From Ridgeia piscesae (lineage: Eukaryota; Annelida; Polychaeta; Sabellida; Siboglinidae), in NCBI GenBank assembly GCA_025642075.2, contig JAODUO010000569.1, positions 182,001 through 246,000 of the forward strand: a DNA stretch of 64,000 nt, read 5' to 3'. Below the pieces are notes generated by a model. The model had not been told where the DNA came from. It saw nothing but the letters and a program-made list of their open reading frames with translations, and did not search any database. Below are positions 37,305 through 51,900 of the stretch, piece after piece. How positions within the stretch are numbered: the stretch's first letter is position 1; each line of letters opens with the position of its first letter. A program made the translations under genes and the position numbers.

Positions 37305-40300
37305 CACAAAACATCCAGATTATTGGGGACTGGATAAACAAAATATGACTGTACAGCTGTATATAATGTACCCATAAAACAAGCATATCAAAATAGCAAA
37401 TTATTTTACTTTAAAAAATACTTAGTTTATAATCTACTGCAATCCATTCTTCCTTTATTAGTATCATAATTATTATCTTCCACTCAGTTCTACCCTACCG
37501 TATAAACATCACTTATAACTAAACCAACACACTTTAACATCTGGCAACCCTCAATGTGACCATGATCAATTGTGACCATGTCCCCATGAACTCACCATGA
37601 ATGCCCTGCACCGCAGGTTCCTGTCCAGTATCGGAGTGTAGTGACCATGGTCACTGCTGTGACTACTGGGCAGACTCATGAAGCATGTCACTTTCTTCGC
37701 CTTTTCTTCTGGTGCATCCTTCTGACTGGGCTGGTCGGCCTGGGATAATCGCTGCTCCCACACCGAGTACTTGCTCAGCCCTGTCGCTGCTGTTTGCGCT
37801 GGCGGAGGACTCTCCACAGACCTGCTAGCAGACGTCTGAGAAGACTCGTCGGCAGTGTAGCCTGACTGCTTATCACTGCTACTTGCTTCTGCACTGTTGT
37901 TGTCTTCATCCGAAAGATTTGTCTTGAGACTAACATTGGTACACTGTGCAGAGGGACTGGCGTCTAGTCGGTCACTGGTCTCCATGTCATCTGCATTGAC
38001 ATACATTGGTGACATCACGTCAGACGTCCTGTCAGCTTGTCGCATTGAGTAGTGAGCAAGACCTTCGACGCACACGTCTGCGAAAGGCACGCGGCGACGC
38101 CGTCTCAACCACTCCATGTTTGCGGCACCAGCGAACTGTACGTCGTCATCAGGCTTGGTGTTATCATAATTTTCACCGTGTGAATTTGTGTTGACATCTT
38201 GTGATGGGATTTTAGTTGATGAACTGAGGTCTGCTGATTGCAACAGTTCGGTCTCCTGCGTGCCTAGACATGCCTCCTCCTTAGATGTGATACTATCAGT
38301 TTTGGCCACATTAAAACCAATCCCATTGTTTTCGTTGCTGTTTGTTGATTTTATCGGCGGTGTGCCCACCTCAGTCGGAGATCCACAACTTGATGTAAAA
38401 AGTGGCTTGAAATTGGGAGGAACATCCTGTTTTTGTGTAGTTCTCATAGATGGCTCATCAGACCGATTGCAAGATGTTGATTCAACATTTCGCGGTTCCG
38501 TCTCATAGTCAACCGAAGGCATCGATATCTCACCCACATCATTCATCTTCACTTCTCCATTTCCTGAACCGGAGTTACCAAAACTGTTCACTTCGAAGCT
38601 TTTCGTGCAACAGAAATGTCCCCGTTTCATGCGGTGCTCATCTCCAATGGACACAAGTCGGATTTCTTGTGTGAGACCAGTGGCTCCCCCCGTGTGTAAA
38701 CCATTTAAAGCAGAACTTTCAGATGTGTCGACCGAGTCGAACAGTCGCTTCTGCCCACTGGAGCTGGCAGACGACCAAAAGCTGGGATCCGACTGATTGT
38801 AAAACTCGAGCATAGAGCGGCGTATTATGATTCCTCGACCAATGGATCCATCGGTTACTTCGCACCTCTCCAGTTCTTTGCTTTCACACAGGTCGCTTGT
38901 TGCTGCTTCCCAGACCTTGCTTGTGGCCAACCTTGCTGGTTCTGACATTGTCAATATCTCGTTTCTGCAATCGTCATCACTTTCACTTATCTTGACCCTG
39001 TCACCAGACAATATGCTTGATTTCTTTTTGATCTGCAGGTCGTCGTGTGATGTGTTAAGAGACAGCGATTTCTCGCCACAGCTGCTGCCATCTACGGACT
39101 CGCTGTACGAACCGTCACGCAGACTGCGCAGGTTTCGTGCTGCGTACGAGTTCTGCAGTAAATAGTCATCCAAAAACAGATTGGGCGTGTTCTCCTCCTG
39201 GGCCATCCCTTCAGTTGTGGTTGAACGAACCTGACTTGTCGGACAGCGTCCCGCAGTTTTCTTACATGTAGATGTAACAGGACATGCCTCGTTGTCACCC
39301 CATCTCTGTGGTGTCTCAACGTTACTGGGCAGAAACACGTCATCAGATCCTGTTGTCTTTAGGGAGTCTGCCATACTTGAGCGATGATCAGACGCCATGC
39401 TAGACAGACTATTGGATGTCATGCTTGAGTGACCATCTGATAGGATGACTCGACTATCAGAATTCACACTTGAGTGATCATCAGACGGGTGGATACTTGG
39501 CTTGGTGTATTCCGCGAGGGAGCTCTGAGTGGACGTCTGCCAGCTGACTGAAGCTTCCAGGGTCGGTGTGAGGCTGAGGACAGGAGGAGGGGTGAAGTGG
39601 GGTGACCCGGTGGATAGTCGTCCCAGGAGTGGGGAGGGTGGGATGTGTTGACAGGAGTCCCTAATGTGGTACCTCTCCCTGGTCCAGTGGGATGGTCCTC
39701 CCCGCAGCCCCTTCCTCTGAAGAGTCTACACAACAAAGCAGATAACTGACGTAAATAAAACATCCAGAAAATTACAAAACATATACAAAATTCCAACCCA
39801 GAGCAACTATAAATTTCCACGCGATTTCTAAACTTTTCCAGACAATATATTTATGTTTTAGTATAATATTTATATACAATATACATTTTAAGCTTAATTA
39901 ATAGTATATATATATTAGCTCACCGTTGGAATAAATCGTAGGAGACAGTAATAAACCACCATTGCTGTATTTTATGGCACCGTCTAGACAGGAGTGGTGA
40001 CCAACTCAGTCTCCAAAGGCATAGAACAGAGTATGTTGGGTATCAATTGTTTTATTTCCGAAAATATAGAATTCCATGATTTATTAGCAAATAAAATAAA
40101 ATAAATGAAATGGTGACAGTTATGGTGAGACTTACAAATCCGAGGTGACTTGTAAGGGAAAACACTTGGCCCGGGGTCCGGAAGTACTCGTGGGAAGATG
40201 TTTTTGGGTTTGCCACATCTCCAATATTCACCTCTAGAAAAAAGTGATTTTGAATTAAATAAGTTAGCTAGCAACAGTGAATCTCTGTTTAATGATATTC

Positions 40301-40380
40301 CATTATTCACACACACACATATATATATATATATACATATATATATATGTATATAATATATATACCTGGGTATATATATA

Positions 40381-40425
<45 letters not shown>

Positions 40426-42868
40426 ATTTGCCCCACATGAAATTCTGCTGTCTATATGAGATTTAAATATATATCATAATCATATTTACCCTGGGGTACT
40501 TCACACAAAGTAATAATAAAAAACCTTAAAAAACCTTACTAAAATTATTATTCAGCTGAAGATTACAGCATTTTACAAGAATGAACCAATCTGTTCATAT
40601 ATTGTGGCAGAGATCCAAAATTATTATACCGTAATGTTTGCATGATTTCTGAAGACCAGAAACATTAATGTATATGTTCAATGTTTAATACCACACAAAC
40701 AAACCAAAAGAAACACCCAATAACAGCAAATTTAGGCAAACAAAAATATCTTGTTTAATTTTGCCGCCATTTAAAGACCTACATTTTTATTACAGCGTAA
40801 AACAAACTTCAGCCACCTTTTGAAAGTTTTCACATTCTGCATCATTACAAGTTGGGTCTGATATGCGACTAAACTAAATTGTCAAAGAATTTTATTATTT
40901 AGTGTAAATGATATATTCCAAAAGCACGTACGTCTATTGAGAATGATCTTGGAGAGGCCGAAGTCTGTGAGTTTGACGTGTCCATCATTTGATATGAGCA
41001 GGTTGTCTGGCTTCAGGTCTCTGGCAGAGGAAACAGACACTTACAAACAAATAAATCTCCCATTTGTAATTGTAGTGAACATCGCAGAATTGCAAACATT
41101 TATGCACATTCGTCTGTAAGACATGCAATGCTGCTGATACATAAAGTTTGTACAAACAAATAAAAGGCAATTTCATATTAATTTGTTCAGTCAAACAAGT
41201 ATGAAATATCTATTCACCCAGGGACCAGTAGTAGCCAAGTGTTACTCATCCGGTCATCCCCAGACATTTACACTGACCTTGGGACGTGCATTATGCTCGA
41301 TCCCTGGTTGTATAATGTGATTACATATGCTGATTATTTTCTTTAATTGCTTTCTGAAAGACATCGCAAACAGCCAGTAAAAACAACATAAGAATGTTTC
41401 TACAATGACCTCCATATTGCTCCTCGTGCTATTGACTGCAGACTCAATCAATCTTGCTGTTTCTTACAAAAAACACACAAGTTGAGAAAAAAATTTCCCT
41501 GTCCAATCACACAGGTAAGTCACCTGTGAATGATGCCATGACCGTGCAGGTACTCCAGGGCAAGTATCACCTGAGCTGTGTACATGACTGCCATGTCTTC
41601 ATCAAAGTAGCCGTACATTGTGAGCAGTGACTTGACGTCACCACCGATAAGGTACTCCATCACCTGCAGAAAGAAATCAACAGGTGTCCATATTTAACGA
41701 TCGGTGATCACCCTATATTGCCAGTGCCACCTAGTGAATTTGTTGTGAGTGTCCAACCGGTGACGTATGTGAAAAGAAAGTACAGGTAATTTCTTATATG
41801 TCACAACATCTACTATCTAGTCCTTTATCATTTACACCTTGGAGGAAGTGTTTGATCGAACGTCATCTCAAATTGTCTGGGCAGAATTAAGCCACGCAGC
41901 AATTAATACGAGAAGACTATTAAGAGTTTAGGAAGAAGAAAACCCCAATTGCTCCCATTATTATTAATGGTGAACCGATCGAAAGGGTGGAATGTTTCAA
42001 ATTTCTGGGCACAATAACATCTAGTGACTTGGGACGGGAAAATAACACAGACGCAGTCGTGAAAAAGGCTCAACAAAGGCTGTACTTCCTGCACCAACTA
42101 AAGAATTTCAGGCTGAGGAGGAAGATTCTTATTCAGTTCTATCATTCGGCTATTGAGAGTATTCTTGCATTCTCAATATGTGTGTGGTTTGGCAGCATTA
42201 GCCAGCGCCAGAGGAGCAGGCTTGATAGAATGGTGAAAACAGCTTCCAAAATTATCGGCAGTGCACTCACCCCTCTAACAGATCAAAAAAAAGCTGGCAA
42301 TATTATCTCAAACCAAACTCACCCCACTCATCATCTGTTCAAATTATTAGTGTCAGGAAAACGTTTTAGAAGCATCAGTACTAAAGCAAATCGCTTTAGA
42401 AATAATTTTTACCTCCATGTGGATGCCATAGCAGCCTTATCAGGAACGATATAAATAGAACATAGCTGTAGAGACCTGGCTGTTTTCACCACTCTGGCGG
42501 GTGTGTTCGTTTTGTGTTCTTGGTGTTGCTGGGCTGTTCGCATGTGTGGGAGTGTCTGTTCCCCAGGTGCTGAACACCAAATCTTCTTTGATTGTGAAAT
42601 ATTAGCTTAACATAATAATTTTAAATATATATATTTTAATGATATTTTAGACATAATTTTTATTTATATATTTATTAGCTTAACATAATAATTTTTAAAT
42701 AGATTATGTATAATTTTAAAATCCATTAATTTTTGTATTGATTTATTTAAAATTATTTACTAGCTTTATATAATTATTTTAAAATAAATAATCTATAATT
42801 TTAAAGGACATCTTAGAGATATTATTTACATATTAGTCAATAAGAATGTTTTATTTATCATTTTAAAG

Positions 42869-42926
<58 letters not shown>

Positions 42927-45900
42927 TCCACACGTCGCTGACGGTAAATAGTTAGTTCACCTGTCTTCATATATATGGCCTGGTTTTTTGCACAAAAGGC
43001 CAACAACAACTAGAATTGGCGCAGTATGTTGCACGATTGTAACGAATAGAAGAGATGTACAACGAATGGACTCTTTGACAGTGCGAGGGCGTCCCTCTCT
43101 GTGATCACTGCAATGCAAACACCGTGAACAGAAGGCCTGAATGTGCACCATATAATACACAGTATGTACGTTATATTTTACACAACATGTTTTTTTTATA
43201 AACATTTACATGAAGACATGAGTGGCATCACATTGACTTAGCAGGAGATCCATTTACAAAGTTACATTCAATGCCATCGTGCAGCATCTACACTTATTTC
43301 TCATGGTCATTGCAACAGCATTATAACCTGTATACACCGTATTAAAAAAAAAAAACATGTGAACTATACCTTGTGAGACCATGTTTTTGTTCACCATAGA
43401 TGCCTTGTCCATCACTTTGATGGCAAACTTTCTATCTCTGTCAGTTTTCTTGCAGCCAAGAAATACTTTCCTGTGTACAACAAAGAGATGCCTATTATGC
43501 CAACTACCTGGAAATAAAAGAAACACTTTCTTGTATACAACAAACACATGCCCACATCAACTACCTGGTAGTAAAAGAAACACTTTCTTGTATACAACAA
43601 ACACATGCCTACGTCAACTACCTGGTAGTAAAAGAAACACTTTCTTGTGTCCAACAAACACATGCCTACATCAACTACCTGGTTGTAAAAGAAACACTTT
43701 CTTGTATACAACAAACACATGCCTACGTCAACTACCTGGTAGTAAAAGAAACACTTTCTTGTATACAACAAACACATGCCCACGTCAACTACCTGGTAGT
43801 AAAAGAAACACTTTCTTGTATACAACAAACACATGCCCACATCAACTACCTGGTAGTAAAAGAAACACTTTCTTGTATACAACAAACACATGCCCACATC
43901 AACTACCTGGAAATGTGTACAACAAACACATGCCCACATCAACTACCTGGTAGTAAAAGAAACACTTTCTTGTATACAACAAACACATGCCTACGTCAAC
44001 TACCTGGTAGTAAAAGAAACACTTTCTTTTGTACAACAAACACATGCCTACATCAACTACCTGGTAGTAAAAGAAACACTTTCTATACAACAAACACATG
44101 CCCACGTCAACTACCTGGTAGTAAAAGAAACACTTTCTTTGTATACAACAAACACATGCCCACATCAACTACCTGGTAGTAAAAGAAACACTTTCTTGTG
44201 TACAACAAACACATGCCCACATCAACTACCTGGTAGTAAAGAAACACTTTCTTGTATACAACAAACACATGCCCACATCAACTACCTGGTAGTAAAAGAA
44301 ACACTTTCTTGTATACAACAAACACATGCCCACATCAACTACCTGGTAGTAAAAGAAACACTTTCTTGTATACAACAAACACATGCCTACATCAACTACC
44401 TGGTAGTAAAAGAAACACTTTCTTGTGTCCAACAAACACATGCCTACATCAACTACCTGGTTGTAAAAGAAACACTTTCTTGTATACAACAAACACATGC
44501 CCACATCAACTACCTGGAAATAAAAGAAACACTTTCTTGTATACAACAAACACATGCCCACATCAACTACCTGGTAGTAAAGAAACACTTTCTTGTATAC
44601 AACAAACACATGCCCACATCAACTACCTGGTAGTAAAAGAAACACTTTCTTGTATACAACAAACACATGCCTACGTCAACTACCTGGTAGTAAAAGAAAC
44701 ACTTTCTTGTATACAACAAACACATGCCCACGTCAACTAACTGGTAGTAAAAGAAACACTTTCTTGTATACAACAAACACATGCCCACTAACCAACTGGT
44801 GGGGTAAAGAAACACTTTCTGTGTACAACAAACACATGCCCATACATCAACTTACCTGCAGTAAAAGAAAACACTTTCTTTTGTATACAACAAACATATG
44901 CCCATGACTAACCAATTCATAAAGAAACACTTCCTTTCAGCATACAACAAACATGCCTATTATCAACTTACCTGTAGAAGAAAATTTCTTTGTGCTACAA
45001 CAAACACATGCCACTGAACACCTTAGAGAGGTGGTGAAACATTTTCAGGAACAAACATGAGTCTAATGCCAACTAACCTGGTAGTAAAAGAAACACTTTT
45101 TACAACAAACACATGCCCACGTCAACTAACTGGTAGTAAAAGAAACACTTTCTTGTGTACAACAAACACATGCCCACATCAACTACCTGGTAGTAAAAGA
45201 AACACTTTCTTGTATACAACAAACACATGCCCACGTCAACTAACTGGTAGTAAAAGAAACACTTTCTTGTATACAACAAACACATGCCCACATCAACTAC
45301 CTGGTAGTAAAAGAAACACTTTCTTGTATACAACAAACACATGCCCACGTCAATTACCTGGTAGTAAAAGAAACACTTTCTTGTGTACAACAAACACATG
45401 CCTACGTCAACTAACTGGTAGTAAAAGAAACACTTTCTTGTGTACAACAAACACATGCCCACATCAACTACCTGGTAGTAAAAGAAACACTTTCTTGTAT
45501 ACAACAAACACATGCCCACGTCAATTACCTGGTAGTAAAAGAAACACTTTCTGTGTACAACAAACACATGCCTACGTCAACTACCTGGTAGTAAAAGAAA
45601 CACTTTCTTGTGTCCAACAAACACATGCCTACGTCAACTACCTGTAAAAGAAACATTTTCTTGTGTACAACAAACACATGCCTACGTCAACTACCTGGTA
45701 GTAAAAGAAACACTTTCTTGTGTACAACAAACACATGCCCACGTCAACTACCTGGTAGTAAAAGAAACACTTTCTTGTGTACAACAAACACATGCCCACG
45801 TCAACTACCTGGTAGTAAAAGAAACACTTTCTTGTGTACAACAAACACATGCCCACATCAACTACCTGGTAGTAAAAGAAACACTTTCTTGTGTACAACA

Positions 45901-48900
45901 AACACATGCCCACATCAACTACCTGGTAGTAAAAGAAACACTTTCTTGTATACAACAAACACATGCCTACGTCAACTACCTGGTAGTAAAAGAAACACTT
46001 TCTTGTGTACAACAAACACATGCCTACGTCAACTACCTGGTAGTAAAAGAAACACTTTCTTGTATACAACAAACACATGCCCACATCAACTACCTGGTAG
46101 TAAAGAAACACTTTCTTGTATACAACAAACACATGCCCACATCAACTACCTGGTAGTAAAAGAAACACTTTTTTGTGTACAACAAACACATGCCCACATC
46201 AACTACCTGGTAGTAAAAGAAACACTTTCTTGTATACAACAAACACATGCCCACGTCAACTACCTGGTAGTAAAAGAAACACTTTCTTCTATACAACAAA
46301 CACATGCCCACATCAACTACCTGGTAGTAAAAGAAACACTTTCTTGTATACAACAAACACATGCCCACATCAACTACCTGGAAATAAAAGATTCTTGTGT
46401 ACAACAAACACATGCCCACATCAACTACCTGGTAGTAAAAGAAACACTTTCTTGTATACAACAAACACATGCCCACGTCAATTACCTGGTAGTAAAAGAA
46501 ACACTTTCTTGTGTACAACAAACACATGCCCACATCAACTACCTGGTAGTAAAAGAAACACTTTCTTGTATACAACAAACACATGCCCACATCAACTACC
46601 TGGTAGTAAAAGAAACACTTTTTTGTGTACAACAAACACATGCCCACATCAACTACCTGGTAGTAAAAGAAACACTTTCTTGTATACAACAAACACATGC
46701 CCACGTCAACTAACTGGTAGTAAAAGAAACACTTTCTTGTATACAACAAACACATGCCCACGTCAACTAACTGGTAGTAAAAGAAACACTTTCTTGTATA
46801 CAACAAACACATGCCCACATCAACTACCTGGTAGTAAAGAAACACTTTCTTGTGTACAACAAACACATGCCCACGTCAACTACCTGGTAGTAAAAGAAAC
46901 ACTTTCTTGTATACAACAAACACATGCCCACATCAACTACCTGGTAGTAAAACTTTTGTACAACAAACACATGCCCACATCAACTACCTGGTAGTAAAAG
47001 AAACACTTTCTTGTATACAACAAACACATGCCCACATCAACTACCTGGTAGTAAAAGAAACACTTTCTTTTGTACAACAAACACATGCCTACATCAACTA
47101 CCTGGTTGAAAGAAACACTTTCTTGTGTACAACAAACACATGCCCACATCAACTACCTGGTAGTAAAAGAAACACTTTCTTGTGTACAACAAACACATGC
47201 CTACGTCAACTACCTGGTAGTAAAAGAAACACTTTCTTTGTGTACAACAAACACATGCCCACGTCAACTAACTGGTAGTAAAAGAAACACTTTCTTGTAT
47301 ACAACAAACACATGCCAACTACCTGGTAGTAAAAGAAACACTTTCTTGTGTACAACAAACACATGCCCACATCAACTACCTGGTAGTAAAAGAAACACTT
47401 TCTTGTATACAACAAACACATGCCCACATCAACTACCTGGTAGTAAAAGAAACACTTTCTTGTGTACAACAAACACATGCCCACATACCTGGTAGTAAAA
47501 GAAACACTTTCTTTTGTACAACAAACACATGCCTACGTCAACTACCTGGTAGTAAAAGAAACACTTTCTTGTATACAACAAACACATGCCCACGTCAACT
47601 ACCTGGTAGTAAAAGAAACACTTTCTTGTATACAACAAACACATGCCCACGTCAACTAACTGGTAGTAAAAGAAACACTTTCTTGTGTACAACAAACACA
47701 TGCCCACATCAACTACCTGGTAGTAAAAGAAACACTTTCTTGTGTACAACAAACACATGCCGACGTCAACTACCTGGTAGTAAAAGAAACACTTTCTTGT
47801 ATACAACAAACACATGCCTACGTCAACTACCTGGTAGTAAAAGAAACACTTTCTTGTATACAACAAACACATGCCTACGTCAACTACCTGGTAGTAAAAG
47901 AAACACTTTCTTGTATACAACAAACACATGCCTACGTCAACTACCTGGTAGTAAAAGAAACACTTTCTTGTATACAAACACATGCCGACGTCAACTACCT
48001 GGTAGTAAAAGAAACACTTTCTTGTATACAACAAACACATGCCCACGTCAACTACCTGGTAGTAAAAGAAACACTTTCTTGTATACAACAAACACATGCC
48101 TACGTCAACTACCTGGTAGTAAAAGAAACACTTTCTTGTATACAACAAACACATGCCGACGTCAACTACCTGGTAGTAAAAGAAACACTTTCTTGTATAC
48201 AACAAACACATGCCCACGTCAACTACCTGGTAGTAAAAGAAACACTTTCTTGTGTCCAACATGCCTATTATGCCAACTACCTGGAAATAAAAGAAACACT
48301 TTCTTGTATACAACAAACACATGCCCACATCAACTACCTGGTAGTAAAAGAAACACTTTCTTGTGTACAACAAACACATGCCTACGTCAACTACCTGGTA
48401 GTAAAAGAAACACTTTCTTGTATACAACAAACACATGCCCACATCAACTACCTGGTAGTAAAAGAAACACTTTCTTGTATACAACAAACACATGCCCACA
48501 TCAACTACCTGGTAGTAAAAGAAACACTTTCTTGTGTACAACAAACACATGCCTACGTCAACTACCTGGTAGTAAAAGAAACACTTTCTTGTGTACAACA
48601 AACACATGCCCACATCAACTACCTGGTAGTAAAAGAAACACTTTCTTGTGTACAACAAACACATGCCCACATCAACTACCTGGTAGTAAAAGAAACACTT
48701 TCTTGTATACAACAAACACATGCCTACGTCAACTACCTGGTAGTAAAAGAAACACTTTCTTTTGTACAACAAACACATGCCCACATCAACTACCTGGTAG
48801 TAAAAGAAACACTTTCTTGTGTACAACAAACACATGCCCACATCAACTACCTGGTAGTAAAAGAAACACTTTCTTGTATACAACAAACACATGCCCACGT

Positions 48901-51900
48901 CAACTACCTGGTAGTAAAGAAACACTTTCTTGTGTACAACAAACACATGCCCACATCAACTACCTGGTAGTAAAAGAAACACTTTCTTGTGTACAACAAA
49001 CACATGCCCACGTCAACTACCTGGTAGTAAAAGAAACATTTTCTTGTATACAACAAACACATGCCCACGTCAACTACCTGGTAGTAAAAGAAACACTTTC
49101 TTGTATACAACAAACACATGCCTACGTCAACTACCTGGTAGTAAAAGAAACACTTTCTTGTATACAACAAACACATGCCCACATCAACTACCTGGTAGTA
49201 AAGAAACACTTTCTTGTATACAACAAACACATGCCCACATCAACTACCTGGTAGTAAAAGAAACACTTTCTTGTGTACAACAAACACATGCCCACATCAA
49301 CTACCTGGTAGTAAAAGAAACACTTTCTTGTATACAACAAACACATGCCCACATCAACTACCTGGTAGTAAAAGAAACACTTTCTTGTGTACAACAAACA
49401 CATGCCCACGTCAACTACCTGGTAGTAAAAGAAACACTTTCTTGTATACAACAAACACATGCCCACATCAACTACCTGGTAGTAAAAGAAACACTTTTTT
49501 GTGTACAACAAACACATGCCCACATCAACTACCTGGTAGTAAAAGAAACACTTTCTTGTATACAACAAACACATGCCGACGTCAACTACCTGGTAGTAAA
49601 AGAAACACTTTCTTGTGTACAACAAACACATGCCCACATCAACTACCTGGTAGTAAAAGAAACACTTTCTTGTATACAACAAACACATGCCCACATCAAC
49701 TACCTGGTAGTAAAAGAAACACTTTCTTGTGTACAACAAACACATGCCCACGTCAACTACCTGGTAGTAAAAGAAACACTTTCTTGTATACAACAAACAC
49801 ATGCCCACGTCAACTACCTGGTAGTAAAGAAACACTTTCTTGTATACAACAAACACATGCCCACGTCAACTACCTGGTAGTAAAAGAAACACTTTCTTGT
49901 GTACAACAAACACATGCCCACATCAACTACCTGGTAGTAAAAGAAACACTTTCTTGTATACAACAAACACATGCCGACGTCAACTACCTGGTAGTAAAAG
50001 AAACACTTTCTTGTATACAACACACATGCCCACGTCAACTACCTGGTAGTAAAAGAAACACTTTCTTGTGTACAACAAACACATGCCTACATCAATTACC
50101 TGGTAGTAAAAGAAACACTTTCTTTTGTACAACAAACACATGCCCACGTCAACTACCTGGTAGTAAAACACTTTCTTGTATACAACAAACACATGCCTAC
50201 GTCAACTATACCTTGTAGTAAAAGAAACACTTTCTTGTATACAACAAACACATGCCCACATCAACTACCTGGTAGTAAAAGAAACACTTTCTTCTATACA
50301 ACAAACACATGCTCAATTACCTGGTAGTAAAAGAAACACTTTCTTGTGTACAACAAACACATGCCCACGTCAACTACCTGGTAGTAAAAGAAACACTTTC
50401 TTGTATACAACAAACACATGCCCACGTCAACTACCTGGTAGTAAAAGAAACACTTTCTTGTATACAACAAACACATGCCCACATCAACTACCTGGTAGTA
50501 AAGAAACGCTTTCTTGTATACAACAAACACATGCCCACGTCAACTACCTGGTAGTAAAAGAAACACTTTCTTGTGTACAACAAACACATCCACATCAACT
50601 ACCTGGTAGTAAAGAAACACTTTCTTGTATACAACAAACACATGCCCACATCAACTACCTGGTAGTAAAAGAAACATTTTCTTGTATACAACAAACACAT
50701 GCCTACATCAACTACCTGGTAGTAAAAGAAACACTTTCTTGTATACAACAAACACATGCCCACGTCAACTACCTGGTAGTAAAGAAACACTTTCTTGTAT
50801 ACAACAAACACATGCCCACGTCAACTACCTGGTAGTAAAGAAACACTTTCTTGTATACAACAAACACATGCCCACGTCAACTACCTGGTAGTAAAAGAAA
50901 CACTTTCTTGTGTACAACAAACACATGCCCACATCAACTACCTGGTAGTAAAAGAAACACTTTCTTGTATACAACAAACACATGCCCACGTCAACTACCT
51001 GGTAGTAAAAGAAACACTTTCTTGTATACAACAAACACATGCCTACGTCAACTACCTGGTAGTAAAAGAAACACTTTCTTGTATACAACAAACACATGCC
51101 TACATCAACTACCTGGTAGTAAAAGAAACACTTTCTACATCAACTACCTGGTAGTAAAAGAAACACTTTCTTGTATACAACAAACACATGCCCACATCAA
51201 CTAACTGGTAGTAAAGAAACGCTTTCTTGTATACAACAAACACATGCCCACGTCAACTACCTGGTAGTAAAAGAAACACTTTCTTGTATACAACAAACAC
51301 ATGCCCACGTCAATTACCTGGTAGTAAAAGAAACACTTTCTTGTATACAACAAACACATGCCCACGTCAACTACCTGGTAGTAAAGAAACACTTTCTTGT
51401 ATACAACAAACACATGCCTACATCAACTACCTGGTAGTAAAAGAAACACTTTCTTGTGTACAACAAACACATGCCTACATCAACTACCTGGTAGTAAAAG
51501 AAACACTTTCTTGTATACAACAAACACATGCCTACATCAACTACCTGGTAGTAAAAGAAACACTTTCTTGTGTACAACAAACACATGCCCACATCAACTA
51601 CCTGGTAGTAAAAGAAACACTTTCTTGTATACAACAAACACATGCCTACATCAACTACCTGGTAGTAAAAGAAACACTTTCTTGTATACAACAAACACAT
51701 GCCTACATCAACTACCTGGTAGTAAAAGAAACACTTTCTTGTGTACAACAAACACATGCCCACATCAACTACCTGGTAGTAAGAAACACTTTCTTGTATA
51801 CAACAAACACATGCCTACATCAACTACCTGGTAGTAAAAGAAACACTTTCTTGTGTACAACAAACACATGCCCACGTCAACTACCTGGTAGTAAAAGAAA

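Noticed and set aside
38006..39165. Plus-strand frames of 62-112 codons
   Set aside because: They lie opposite MASTL exon 8, which has a 710-codon open frame with matching splice phases.
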